Source of the DNA: Novosphingobium sp. KA1
GTDB lineage: Bacteria; Pseudomonadota; Alphaproteobacteria; Sphingomonadales; Sphingomonadaceae
NCBI RefSeq assembly: GCF_017309955.1
Contig: NZ_CP021247.1
Coordinates: forward strand, 993,501-1,057,500
Length of the DNA: 64,000 nucleotides
Reading direction: 5' to 3'
How positions within the stretch are numbered: position 1 is the first letter of the stretch; every line of letters starts with the position of its first letter. The translations under genes and the position numbers were made by a program. This document shows, piece after piece, positions 43,712 through 52,000 of the stretch. The notes under the pieces are model-generated. The model saw nothing but the letters and a program-made list of their open reading frames with translations. It was not told the origin of the DNA and made no database searches.

Positions 43712-45049
43712 ATGGCCGCCGACCTCATCGCCATCGCCAATTCGGGCGCCCGCGCCGCCCGGGCGGCGCTCGACATCACCGCGCAGAACATCTCGAACGC
43801 CTCGTCCGACGGCTATGTCCGGCGCAGCGTCTCGCTCGCCGAACTGGCGGTCAATTCGGTCAGCGCCGCGCCCACCGCGATCAACCTGGCGGGGGTGCGG
43901 GTTGCCGGCATCGTGCGCAACGCCGACATGTTCCGCCAGTCGGAAGTGCGCCGCACCGGTGCCGACGCCGCCCGCGCCGATGCCGAAGTGCAGGGGCTGG
44001 AGAACGTCGAGGCCGCGGTCGAGCAGACCGGGGTCTATACCTCGATCGTCGATTTCGAGGCGGCGCTGAAGCAATTGCTGTCCGATCCGGTCGACGGTTC
44101 GCTGCGCGCCTCCGCGCTGGAACAGGGGCGCACCTTGGCCCAGACCATCAACACGGCCGCCTCCAGCCTCGATGCCGCCGGCGAAGGGCTGCGGTTCGAG
44201 GCGCAGGACGGGGTCGACCAGGTCAACACGCTGGCCGCCGAACTCGCCCGCGTGAACTTGCGCCTCTCGCGCGCGTCGGATTCGTCGAGCGACCAGTCGA
44301 GCCTGCTCGACCAGCGCGATTCGCTGCTCGAGAAGATCAGCACTTACGTCGATACCTCGACGACCTTTGCCGGCGACGGCACCGTCGAACTGCGCCTGGG
44401 CGGCAGCAGCGGTCCCGACCTCGTCAGCGGCGGCACCGCCACGAGCCTGGCCATGGCGACGGCCAGCGACGGCACCCTGACCTTCACGCTCGGCGGGACA
44501 GCGGCGGCTATCGCCTCGGGCTCGATCGCCGGCAAGAACCAGGCGCTGGCCGAACTCGCCAACGTGCGCGGCCAGCTCGACACCATCGCCGCCGGCATCA
44601 TCACCGCCGTCAACGGCGCGCAAGCCTCGGGCGTGGACCTCAACGGCAATTCCGGCCAGCCGATGTTTTCCGGCAGCGATGCCGCCAGCATGGCCATCGC
44701 CCTCGCCAGCGGCAGCCAGATCGCCACCGCCCCGGCCGGCGCCGGCGCCAACAGCCGCGATGCATCCAACCTCGAGGCCATGCGCAGCGCCCTCGACAGC
44801 GCCGACCCGGCGGGCGGCATGAACTCGCTGCTGTTTGGCATTTCCAGCGCGGTGGCCGGGCGCAGCGTCACTCGCGATGCGCTCCAGTCGATCGCCGGCA
44901 GCGCCAAGGTCGCGCTGGAGGCGCAGTCCGGCGTCGATCTCGACCAGGAAGCGGTCAACCTCACCCGCTTCCAGCAGGCCTACCAGGCCAATGGCCGGGT
45001 CATGCAGGTGGCCTCCGACATCTTCGATTCCATCCTCTCGATCCGCTAG
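43712..45049 (+). CDS. flgK: Flagellar hook-associated protein 1 FlgK
   Basis: Joins hook and filament. The 445 residues begin with DLIAIANSGARAARAALDITAQNISNASSDGYVRRSVSL. They continue with FRQSEVRRTGADAARADAE, LLDQRDSLLEKISTYVDTST and a C-terminal VNLTRFQQAYQANGRVMQVASDIFDSILSIR, the standard end. Shorter than E. coli FlgK (about 547), as in other alphaproteobacteria. Starts 3 nt after flgJ. Confidence 0.96.
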   Translation: MAADLIAIANSGARAARAALDITAQNISNASSDGYVRRSVSLAELAVNSVSAAPTAINLAGVRVAGIVRNADMFRQSEVRRTGADAARADAEVQGLENVEAAVEQTGVYTSIVDFEAALKQLLSDPVDGSLRASALEQGRTLAQTINTAASSLDAAGEGLRFEAQDGVDQVNTLAAELARVNLRLSRASDSSSDQSSLLDQRDSLLEKISTYVDTSTTFAGDGTVELRLGGSSGPDLVSGGTATSLAMATASDGTLTFTLGGTAAAIASGSIAGKNQALAELANVRGQLDTIAAGIITAVNGAQASGVDLNGNSGQPMFSGSDAASMAIALASGSQIATAPAGAGANSRDASNLEAMRSALDSADPAGGMNSLLFGISSAVAGRSVTRDALQSIAGSAKVALEAQSGVDLDQEAVNLTRFQQAYQANGRVMQVASDIFDSILSIR

Positions 45050-45082
45050 TCCGACCGGAGCCCGCGCCATGTTGTTCACGTC

Positions 45083-46006
45083 ATGACGATCGTCTCGACC
45101 AGCACCGCCGCCTTTTTCGAAAGGTCGCGCCGCGACATCAAGGACTTGCGCACCCAGGCCGAGAGCTACCAGTCGCAGCTGTCGAGCGGGCAGAAGATCG
45201 ATCGCTCCTCGGACAACCCGGTCGCCGCCTCGCGGCTGCGCACGCTGTCGCGGCTGGAGGCGCTATCGGACATCGACCAGAGCACTGCCGAGCGCGCCAA
45301 TGCCGACCTTTCGCTGGCCGATTCGGCGATGTCGGACATGGCGGATGCGCTGATCCGCGCGCAGGAACTGGCAACGCAGGCGTCGAACTCCACCTTGTCC
45401 GACGACCAGCGCAGCTCGATCGGCGCCGAACTCGACCAGATCTTCACCAACCTGCTGGCACTCGCCAATGCCCGCGATTCCAACGGCCATGCGCTGTTCG
45501 GCGGGGCCAGTTCGGGCGATGCCTATTCGCTCGATGCCGCGGGCAACGCGGTCTATGTCGGCACCGCCAGTTCGGGCACCCTGCCGCTGGGCGAAGGGCA
45601 GAGCGTCACCCGCTCGATGACCGGGCCGGAATTCCTCTCCTTCACCGGCTCGGGCGGCAGCGCGACCGACCTGCTCGCGGTGGTCAGGAACGTTGCCGAG
45701 GCACTGCAGGGCGCCGCGAGCGATCCGACCGGCGCTGCCGCCGCCGCGCTCACCGACCTCAAGACCGGGCTCGATTCGCTGACCACCGGGCAGACCGTGA
45801 TCGGCACCCGGCTCGCCTGGATCGAGGTGACCGGCGATCGCCGCACCGACCTCTCGGCGCTGCGCTCGACCGAGGAATCCGACATCGGCGCGGCGGATCT
45901 CGCCACCACCATCGCCCAGTTGCAGGAGACCATGACCGTGCTGGAGGCCTCGCAAGCCACGTTCGGCAAGCTCGCCTCGCTCAACCTCTTCAGCCAGCTC
46001 GGCTGA
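45083..46006 (+). CDS. flgL: Flagellar hook-associated protein 3 FlgL
   Basis: Second junction protein between hook and filament, flagellin-like. The 307 residues have an N-terminal FERSRRDIKDLRTQAESYQSQLSSGQKIDRSSDNPVAASRLRTLSRLEA and a C-terminal ADLATTIAQLQETMTVLEASQATFGKLASLNLFSQL, the coiled ends that pack in the filament core. It is the last gene before a terminator and closes the flgB-L operon. Confidence 0.95.
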   Translation: MTIVSTSTAAFFERSRRDIKDLRTQAESYQSQLSSGQKIDRSSDNPVAASRLRTLSRLEALSDIDQSTAERANADLSLADSAMSDMADALIRAQELATQASNSTLSDDQRSSIGAELDQIFTNLLALANARDSNGHALFGGASSGDAYSLDAAGNAVYVGTASSGTLPLGEGQSVTRSMTGPEFLSFTGSGGSATDLLAVVRNVAEALQGAASDPTGAAAAALTDLKTGLDSLTTGQTVIGTRLAWIEVTGDRRTDLSALRSTEESDIGAADLATTIAQLQETMTVLEASQATFGKLASLNLFSQLG

Positions 46007-46013
46007 TTTCACG

Positions 46014-46041
46014 ACCCGGCCAGCGGGGATGGCCGGGTTTC
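46014..46041 (+). terminator. Terminator after flgL
   Basis: ACCCGGCCA (46014-46022) pairs with TGGCCGGGT (46030-46038) and is followed by TTTCC. It separates the flgB-L operon from motA. Confidence 0.75.
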
Positions 46042-46063
46042 CTTTCGGGGGGACACGTTAACC

Positions 46064-46927
46064 ATGTTCGCAATCATCGGCGTCGTCATCCTGCTGGTGA
46101 TGGTATTCGGCGGCTTTGCCATGACCGGCGGCGCGCTCGGCCCGGTCATGCACGCGATCCCGCACGAGATGCTGATCATCGGCGGCGCCGCCATCGGCGC
46201 GATCGTCACCGGCAACTCGATGCACGAAATCAAGGCGCTGGGCGGGGGCCTGGGCAAAGTGTTCAAGGGCCCGCGCCACAACAAGCAGGACCATGTCGAC
46301 GCCATCATCCTCACCGTCAGGCTGATGAAGCTGCTCCGCTCGGAAGGCCCGGTCGCGCTCGAAAGCCATGTCAACGAGCCGCAAAGCTCCACGCTCTTCG
46401 CCGAGTTTCCCCGGCTGCTGGCGAACGAGGCGCTGGTCCACCTGATCTGCGACACACTGACCCTGATCGTCGTCTCCTCGGGCACGCTGGAAGTCCACGC
46501 GGTCGAGGATGTCATGGACAATGCGATGAAGACCCATTTCCACGAGCATCACGAGCCGCAGCACGCCTTGCAGAACCTCGCCGATTCGCTGCCCGCTCTG
46601 GGTATCGTCGCCGCCGTGCTGGGCGTGGTGAAGACGATGGGCTCGATCGACAAGCCGCCCTCGGTGCTGGGCGGGATGATCGGCTCGGCGCTGGTCGGCA
46701 CCTTCATGGGCGTGCTGCTCGCCTATGGCATCGTCGCGCCGATGGCGGGCCGCCTCAAGCAGATCAACGAGCAGGACGAGCAGATCTTCCAGGCGGTGAA
46801 GCAGGTCATCATCGCCAGCCTCCACGGCTGGCCGCAGCCGCTGGTGGTGGAATCGGCGCGCTCGGGGCTGGGCCATGCGTTCCGCCCGGGCCTGTCCGAA
46901 CTGCTCGACGCCATGCGCGGGCGCTGA
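46064..46927 (+). CDS. motA: Flagellar motor stator protein MotA
   Basis: Proton channel and torque-generating subunit. The 287 residues follow the MotA plan: MFAIIGVVILLVMVFGGFAMTGG, HEMLIIGGAAIGAIVTGNS, a cytoplasmic loop with charged residues (LMKLLRSEGPVALESHVNEP), then LPALGIVAAVLGVVKTMGSIDKPPSVLGGMIGSALVGTFMGVLLAYGIVAPMAGRL. HGWPQPLVVESAR near the end is conserved. motB follows 9 nt later, so this is the standard stator pair; a second, divergent pair is at 36404-37719. Confidence 0.96.
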   Translation: MFAIIGVVILLVMVFGGFAMTGGALGPVMHAIPHEMLIIGGAAIGAIVTGNSMHEIKALGGGLGKVFKGPRHNKQDHVDAIILTVRLMKLLRSEGPVALESHVNEPQSSTLFAEFPRLLANEALVHLICDTLTLIVVSSGTLEVHAVEDVMDNAMKTHFHEHHEPQHALQNLADSLPALGIVAAVLGVVKTMGSIDKPPSVLGGMIGSALVGTFMGVLLAYGIVAPMAGRLKQINEQDEQIFQAVKQVIIASLHGWPQPLVVESARSGLGHAFRPGLSELLDAMRGR

Positions 46928-46936
46928 GAACACCGG

Positions 46937-47770
46937 ATGGCCAGCAAGAAACCCAAGGAAGCCCCCAAGCCGATCATCGTCAAGAAAGTGACGGTGGTGG
47001 CCGGCGGCCATCACGGCGGCGCCTGGAAAGTCGCCTATGCCGACTTCGTGACCGCGATGATGGCGTTTTTCCTGCTGCTGTGGATCGTCGGCGCCACCAC
47101 CGAAAAGCAGCGCAAGGGCATTGCCGACTATTTCTCGCCGACGCTGGTGAAGACCAAGCAGGGCAGCGCGGGTTCGGGCAACGGCCTGCTCGGCGGCTCG
47201 TCGCTGACCGAGAAGGACAACCTGCCCCATGCCGGGGGCACCGGCACCAAGACCATCACTGTCCCGCGCGACACCACCGGCGGCAACCGCGAGGGCGGCA
47301 CCAAGATCAAGCGGGTCTCGCGCGCCAAGGAGGCGCTGTCGCGCAAGCTCCAGTCGACCGAGGCCCTGCGCCGTCTCGCCAAGAACCTGCGCATGGTCGA
47401 CACCACCGAGGGCGTGCGGATCGACATGGTCGACGATGCCGACTTCTCGATGTTCCAGCTCGGCACGACGATCCTGACCCCGCAGGCGCTCCAGTTGCTG
47501 ACCGCGATCAGCGAGGCGGTGGGGCCGGACGGCGGCGCCCTGACGATCCGCGGCCACACCGACGCGGTCCCCTATCGCGACGGGGTTCCCGGCAACAACT
47601 GGTCCCTCTCGGCCGGGCGCGCCGAAGCCACCCGCCAGCAGCTCATCCGGGACGGCGTGCCGGCGGACCGTTTCAAGCGCATCGAAGGCGTCGCCGACCA
47701 GGAACTGCTGATCCCGCAGGACCCCCACGACCCGCGCAACCGCCGCATCTCGATCACGCTTGCCAACTAG
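46937..47770 (+). CDS. motB: Flagellar motor stator protein MotB
   Basis: Anchors the stator to peptidoglycan and carries the proton-binding aspartate. The 277 residues have D36 in AYADFVTAMMAFFLLLWIVG (single helix), a linker, and a C-terminal OmpA-like domain with IRGHTDAVPYRDGVPGNNWSLSAGRAEATRQQLIRDGV, containing the peptidoglycan-binding residues. Co-transcribed with motA. It converges on the methyltransferase gene; the 80 bp between them hold no convincing terminator. Confidence 0.96.
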   Translation: MASKKPKEAPKPIIVKKVTVVAGGHHGGAWKVAYADFVTAMMAFFLLLWIVGATTEKQRKGIADYFSPTLVKTKQGSAGSGNGLLGGSSLTEKDNLPHAGGTGTKTITVPRDTTGGNREGGTKIKRVSRAKEALSRKLQSTEALRRLAKNLRMVDTTEGVRIDMVDDADFSMFQLGTTILTPQALQLLTAISEAVGPDGGALTIRGHTDAVPYRDGVPGNNWSLSAGRAEATRQQLIRDGVPADRFKRIEGVADQELLIPQDPHDPRNRRISITLAN

Positions 47771-47850
47771 GCGGCTAGGCGGCGGCCCCAAGGCACCGGG
47801 CTGGCCACCAGATGGAGGCGCCAGATGGACCAGAAAGACGGGCCAGCGAC

Positions 47851-48912
47851 CTAGGCCGCTTCCAGCACCATGTTGAACGGTCCTTCCGTCGCCCGGCGCA
47901 CGCTGCCAAAGCCCGCCTCGCGCATGATCGCGGCGATGCGCGCCTCGCCCGCCTGCGCGCCGAGCCCCTCGCCCACTTCCTGATCGAGCGAGGTCGGCAC
48001 GCAGATCATCGTCGAGGCATTGTAATAGAGCCGCCCGACCGGGTTGAGGTTCTGCTCCGGGCTGTCCCCGGCGATCGGCTCCACCACCATCCAGTGCCCG
48101 CCCGGCGCCAGCATGCCGCGCACATGCTGCGCGCAGCCGCGCGGATCGCCCATGTCATGCAGGCAATCGTACATGGTCACGAGATCGAACCCGCTCTCGG
48201 CGATCTCCTTGGCACTCGCGACTTCGAAGCGGACGCGGTCCTCCATTCCGTGCGCGCGGGCATGGCGCCGCGCCTCGGCGATCGAGGGTTCGTGAAAGTC
48301 GAAGCCGACGAACCGGCTCTGCGGCCAGGCCTCGGCCATCAGCAGGGTGGAGAAACCGACCCCGCAGCCGACGTCCGCCACGTTGGCCCCGGCCTGCAGC
48401 CGCGCTTCCACCCCGTCGAGCGCCGGGATCCAGTTCTGGACGATGTTGTTGACGTAGCCAGGACGGAAGAAGGCCCCGGTCGCGCAGAACAGGCACCCGG
48501 CATGGTCGCCCCAGCGCACCCCGCGGCCGTCGCGGAAGCACTGTTCGACGCGCGGCTCGGCCTCGATCATCGCCGCCACCAGTTCATAGGCTCCGGCAAG
48601 GTAGACCGGGCTGTCCTTCACGACAAAAACCATCGCCTGTTCGCGCGAGAGACTGAAGCGCTCGCTCGCGGGATCGTAGTCGACATAGCCGCCCGCCGCC
48701 TGGGCCAGCGCCCATTCGCGCACGTAACGCGGATGCAGCCCGCCCGCGCGTTCGGCCAGTTCCGGCGCCGTGGCGGGCGATCCGGCCAGGGCCTCGAACA
48801 GGCCGAGCCTGATGCCGATTCGCACGGTCGGCACGCTCATCGCACCGCCAAGGTCGCCCAGCATCTTGCCGATGAAGGCGTGCAGCTTCGCTTCGTCGAT
48901 CCGGTCAGACAT
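47851..48912 (-). CDS. SAM-dependent methyltransferase with N-terminal winged helix
   Basis: A 353-residue class I methyltransferase of unknown substrate. The N-terminal 110 residues or so (VRIGIRLGLFEALAGSPATAPELAERAGGLHPRYVREWALAQAAGGYVDYD) form the winged-helix dimerisation domain seen in small-molecule methyltransferases such as the Mycobacterium Rv2258c type. The SAM motif I is VADVGCGVGFSTLLMAEAWP, with FVGFDFHEPSIAEAR as motif II and VTMYDCLHDMGDP as motif IV. It sits between motB and fliC inside the flagellar cluster. Flagellin modification is possible but not shown; enzymes of this type usually act on small molecules. Confidence 0.85.
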   Translation of the reverse strand: MSDRIDEAKLHAFIGKMLGDLGGAMSVPTVRIGIRLGLFEALAGSPATAPELAERAGGLHPRYVREWALAQAAGGYVDYDPASERFSLSREQAMVFVVKDSPVYLAGAYELVAAMIEAEPRVEQCFRDGRGVRWGDHAGCLFCATGAFFRPGYVNNIVQNWIPALDGVEARLQAGANVADVGCGVGFSTLLMAEAWPQSRFVGFDFHEPSIAEARRHARAHGMEDRVRFEVASAKEIAESGFDLVTMYDCLHDMGDPRGCAQHVRGMLAPGGHWMVVEPIAGDSPEQNLNPVGRLYYNASTMICVPTSLDQEVGEGLGAQAGEARIAAIMREAGFGSVRRATEGPFNMVLEAA

Positions 48913-49043
48913 GGTGGTTTCCCTCTCGCTTGCGGTTTTCACCGAGGCCCACCCCACGAGCGCGAGAGTACCACGGGATCGCCGCCGCCGCGAATCGCCC
49001 GAAAGGGCCCGGCGGCAGGGGAACACCCGCCGGGCCCTGGGCA

Positions 49044-49065
49044 GGCCGGTCCGTGGGGACCGGCC
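49044..49065. repeat. Perfect hairpin between fliC and the methyltransferase gene
   Basis: GGCCGGTCC (49044-49052) and GGACCGGCC (49057-49065) pair over 9 bp with a GTGG loop. There is no T tract. It may assist termination after fliC. Confidence 0.5.
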
Positions 49066-49090
49066 CGGTTCACGCAGGCTTGGAGCCGTT

Positions 49091-49118
49091 TCCGACCAGG
49101 TGATTACACCTGATCGGA
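49091..49118 (-). terminator. Hairpin directly after the fliC stop
   Basis: TCCGACCAGGTG (49091-49102) pairs with CACCTGATCGGA (49107-49118) over 12 bp, including one G-U pair in the fliC transcript, with a 4-nt loop. It begins 7 bp after the stop codon. The T tract is poor, so it may serve as a 3' stabiliser of flagellin mRNA as well as a terminator. Confidence 0.6.
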
Positions 49119-49125
49119 CAACGCC

Positions 49126-49950
49126 TTAACGCAGCAGCGAGAGCACGTTCTGCTGGCTCTGGTTGGCCTGCGCGATCATCGCGGTCGAGGCCTGACTGAG
49201 AATCTGCGCCTTGGCCATCTGGGTGGTTTCGCTCGAATAGTCGGCATCCTCGATTCGCGACCGTGCGTCCGAAAGGTTCGTCACGTTGTTGGTGAGGTTG
49301 TTGATCGCCGATTCGAGGCGGTTCTGACCGGCGCCGAGCGAGGCGCGGGTGGCGTTGACGTCGGCCAGCGCCGCATCGACGTTGTCGATCGTGGTCGAGG
49401 CCGCCGTGGCCGTGGTCACGTCGAGCGCCGAAGCGTCGATGTTGGTGCCGTCGATCGCCGAGGAGGTCAGGGTGATCGTCTCGCCCGAATTGGCACCGGT
49501 CTGGATATCGAACGTCACGTCGCTGCCCGAACTGGTGGAGAACAGCGCGTTGCCGTTGAACTTGGTCTGCGAAAGGACGTCGCTGATCTGGCTGGTGAGC
49601 GCGGTGACTTCGGACTGCATCGCGGTGCGGTCGGACGACTGGTAGGTGCCCGAGGACGACTGGACCGCCAGTTCCCGCACGCGCTGGAGCATGTTCGAGA
49701 CTTCGGAAAGCCCGCCTTCCGCCGTCTGCGCCAGCGAGATGCCGTCATTGGCGTTGCGGATGCCCTGGCTCATGCCGCGCACCTGCGCGGTCATCGAGGT
49801 GGCAATCGCAAGACCGGCGGCATCGTCCTTGGCCGAGTTGATTCGCTTGCCGGTCGACAGGCGCTCCATCGCGGTGCCCAGCATCTTGTTGGCCGTGTTG
49901 GATGCGTTCGACGCCTTGATGGCGCTGATATTCGTATTGATAACAGACAT
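49126..49950 (-). CDS. fliC: Flagellin
   Basis: Filament subunit. The 274 residues are a compact alphaproteobacterial flagellin. The conserved N-terminal coil is [97 protein letters not shown] (quoted only as landmarks: [18 protein letters not shown] and [16 protein letters not shown]). The short middle is Ser/Thr-rich, and the C-terminal coil ends [21 protein letters not shown] then [18 protein letters not shown]. Only one flagellin gene is seen. A sigma-28-like sequence lies about 75 bp upstream. Confidence 0.96.
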   Translation of the reverse strand: MSVINTNISAIKASNASNTANKMLGTAMERLSTGKRINSAKDDAAGLAIATSMTAQVRGMSQGIRNANDGISLAQTAEGGLSEVSNMLQRVRELAVQSSSGTYQSSDRTAMQSEVTALTSQISDVLSQTKFNGNALFSTSSGSDVTFDIQTGANSGETITLTSSAIDGTNIDASALDVTTATAASTTIDNVDAALADVNATRASLGAGQNRLESAINNLTNNVTNLSDARSRIEDADYSSETTQMAKAQILSQASTAMIAQANQSQQNVLSLLR

Positions 49951-50026
49951 GTAAATGCTCCCGTTGCGTGTCCCGAAGTTTGAAACAGCCCTGATGCCGG
50001 CCCATCCGGCACGGCTGTCGGACCCT

Positions 50027-50053
50027 AGACCGGCAAGCGACCGGCAAAATTAA
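50027..50053 (-). promoter_or_regulatory. Possible sigma-28 promoter of fliC
   Basis: On the minus strand TTAATTTT (50053-50046) is followed after 11 nt by GCCGGTCT (50034-50027). The E. coli FliA consensus is TAAAGTTT-N11-GCCGATAA; matches are 6 of 8 and 5 of 8, with correct spacing. Start of transcription would give a leader of about 70 nt. It overlaps the CCGGCAA array. Confidence 0.4.
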
Positions 50054-50101
50054 GCCGCCTGCTTGCCGGATGCTTGCCGCAGGCCGGCAAAAAGACCGGC
50101 G
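50030..50101. promoter_or_regulatory. Helically phased array of CCGGCAA/TTGCCGG half-sites between fliC and flbD
   Basis: CCGGCAA starts at 50030, 50041 and 50084; TTGCCGG at 50063 and TTGCCGC at 50074; a partial ACCGGCG lies at 50095. Starts are spaced 11, 22, 11, 10 and 11 bp, about one or two helical turns. The first two and the next two point towards each other. The same half-sites form palindromes near flgB and in fliK, so this is a candidate multimeric binding site for the FlbD-like activator or another flagellar regulator. Confidence 0.6.
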
Positions 50102-50224
50102 ATCCCGCCGCTTCGCGGGGCAAAACTACGGGGGGCTACGGGGACTTAAATTTTCGAAGGGTTCGCCGTTTGGGACCCATACCATCCCTTGGAAGAACAT
50201 TAATTCCATGGGGAAACCGGAGAC

Positions 50225-51586
50225 ATGGCCGAACAGGCTTTCGACACCGAATTCGAGCGTCGCCACGGCCCTCTGGCACGCCGTGCGGCGATCATCACGG
50301 CCTCGCTGCTGGACCCGGACGGCGTTGTCCTGAGCGACGCCGCGACAGGCACCGGCCACCGCGAGGCGGCGATGGCCTCCGGTGCCCGTCAGGTCCGCCT
50401 GGCACGGGGACAGGCCCCCGCCTTGTCGCGCGCGGCATCCGGCGCCATCGCCGTGACTTATGCCGACCCGGTGAGCGAGGCCTCGCTGGCGATGCTGCTG
50501 GCGGCGATGTCCGGCCCCGAGGCGCCGATCGCCGCCGATCCGGCCAGCCTCTCGATCTTTGCCCTCGCCAGCCGCCTGGCGGCGAGCGACATCCCGGTGC
50601 TCATCAACGGCCCCACCGGCACCGGCAAGGAAGTGCTCAGCCGCTTCATCCATGCCCGCAGCAGCCGTGCGGGCGGGCCGTTCATCGCGGTCAACTGCGC
50701 GGCGATGCCCGAAACCATGCTGGAGGCCATGCTGTTCGGCCACCAGAAGGGCGCCTTCACCGGCGCCACCCAGTCGAGCGAGGGCTTCATGCGCGCGGCC
50801 GACGGCGGCACCCTGCTGCTCGACGAGATCGCCGAGATGCCGCTGCCGCTCCAGGCCAAGCTGCTGCGCGCGCTGCAGGAACAGGAAGTCGTGCCGATCG
50901 GGTCGACCCGGCCGATCAAGGTCGACATCCGGGTGATCGCCTGCGCCAACCGCGACCTGCCCACCGAAGTGGCCGAAGGGCGCTTCCGCGCCGACCTCTA
51001 CTACCGGCTCAACGTCTTCCCGCTGATGCTCGATTCGCTGCGCGAGCGGCCCGACGACATCGCCCCGCTCGCCTTCGCGATGGCCCTGCGCCATGCCCCC
51101 GATCCGGCGCGGGTGCCGTGCCTGTCCGATTGCGCGATCGCGATGCTCAAGCTCCATGCCTGGCCCGGCAACGTGCGCGAACTGGAAAACGTCATGCGCC
51201 GCGCGCTGCTGCTCGCCCACGGACGGCCGATGATCACCCCCGAACACATCGTGTTCGACTGTCCGGCCCGCCTGCTCGGCCCCGCCCTGCCCGGCGCATC
51301 CATCCCCGGCGCCTTCATCCCCGGCGTGCCGCTCATCGCCGACGACGACGCGGGCCCGCGCCGCCTCTCCAGCATCGTCCAGATCTCCGAGGCCCGCGCC
51401 ATCGTCGAGACGCTGGAAGCCTGCGGCGGCAGCCGCGTGCGCGCCGCCCGCGCGCTGGGCATTTCCGAACGCACCTTGCGCTACCGGCTGGCCTCGCTGC
51501 GCGAGGCCGGCATCGAGATCGGCCGCAACGTGGTGACGCCGCTGTCCGGCGTGATCGCCAGCCGCGCCGCCGGAGGCGGCAGATGA
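50225..51586 (+). CDS. flbD: FlbD-like sigma-54-dependent flagellar activator
   Basis: AAA+ enhancer-binding protein that opens sigma-54 promoters. Of 453 residues, the first 105 or so show no aspartate/lysine pattern of a working receiver. The AAA+ core has Walker A GPTGTGKE (129-136), the sigma-54-contacting GAFTGA (176-181), Walker B LLLDE (197-201), and an arginine-finger region FRADLYYRLNVFPL. The C-terminal Fis-type helix-turn-helix is GGSRVRAARALGISERTLRYRLASL. It heads the fliE-J genes and overlaps fliE by 4 nt. A repeated IPGA/IPGV linker lies between the AAA+ domain and DNA-binding end. In Caulobacter FlbD needs FliX; no fliX is visible here. Confidence 0.92.
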   Translation: MAEQAFDTEFERRHGPLARRAAIITASLLDPDGVVLSDAATGTGHREAAMASGARQVRLARGQAPALSRAASGAIAVTYADPVSEASLAMLLAAMSGPEAPIAADPASLSIFALASRLAASDIPVLINGPTGTGKEVLSRFIHARSSRAGGPFIAVNCAAMPETMLEAMLFGHQKGAFTGATQSSEGFMRAADGGTLLLDEIAEMPLPLQAKLLRALQEQEVVPIGSTRPIKVDIRVIACANRDLPTEVAEGRFRADLYYRLNVFPLMLDSLRERPDDIAPLAFAMALRHAPDPARVPCLSDCAIAMLKLHAWPGNVRELENVMRRALLLAHGRPMITPEHIVFDCPARLLGPALPGASIPGAFIPGVPLIADDDAGPRRLSSIVQISEARAIVETLEACGGSRVRAARALGISERTLRYRLASLREAGIEIGRNVVTPLSGVIASRAAGGGR

Positions 51587-51993
51587 GCGCGATCTCCGGC
51601 CTCGTCGGAAGTGCTGCCGGCAATGCCGGCGGCATCCAGCAGATCATGGCGATGCGCCAGCAGATCATCCAGCGCAGCGACCTGCTGCAACAGATCCACG
51701 CCGCGCAGGAGAGCGCCCAGACCGCAACCGCCAGCGGCACCGCCAGCGGTTCCATCCCGCTCGACAGCCCCGCCAACGGCTTTGCCCAGAGCCTGCACAA
51801 CGCGCTCGACGGCGTGAACGGCGTGCAGTCCAGGGCCGAGGCCCTGACCGACGCCTACCAGAAAGGCGAAGTGACCGACGTCGCCAAGGTCATGCTGGCG
51901 CGGCAGGAGGCGGGGGTCGCCTTCGAGGCCACGCTGCAAGTCCGCAACAAGCTGCTGTCCGCCTACCAGGACATCATGCGGCTGGGGGTCTGA
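51583..51993 (+). CDS. fliE: Flagellar hook-basal body protein FliE
   Basis: Links the MS ring to the rod; the first protein exported. The 136 residues end with NGFAQSLHNALDGVNGVQSRAEALTDAYQKGEVTDVAKVMLARQEAGVAFEATLQVRNKLLSAYQDIMRLGV, whose core (VMLARQEAGVAFEATLQVRNKL) is the FliE signature. The N-terminal half is Gln/Ala-rich. Start overlaps flbD (ATGA). Confidence 0.95.
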   Translation: MSAISGLVGSAAGNAGGIQQIMAMRQQIIQRSDLLQQIHAAQESAQTATASGTASGSIPLDSPANGFAQSLHNALDGVNGVQSRAEALTDAYQKGEVTDVAKVMLARQEAGVAFEATLQVRNKLLSAYQDIMRLGV

Positions 51994-52000
51994 CTGAACC

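Noticed and set aside
49951..50060. Sigma-54 promoter for fliC
   Set aside because: No GG-N10-GC pair with correct context was found on the minus strand; the sigma-28-like sequence fits better.
50147..50172. TAAATTTT-N10-GCCGTTTG upstream of flbD as a sigma-28 promoter
   Set aside because: The spacer is 10 rather than 11 nt and the -10 half is poor; flbD would also be expected to be an early, not a late, gene.
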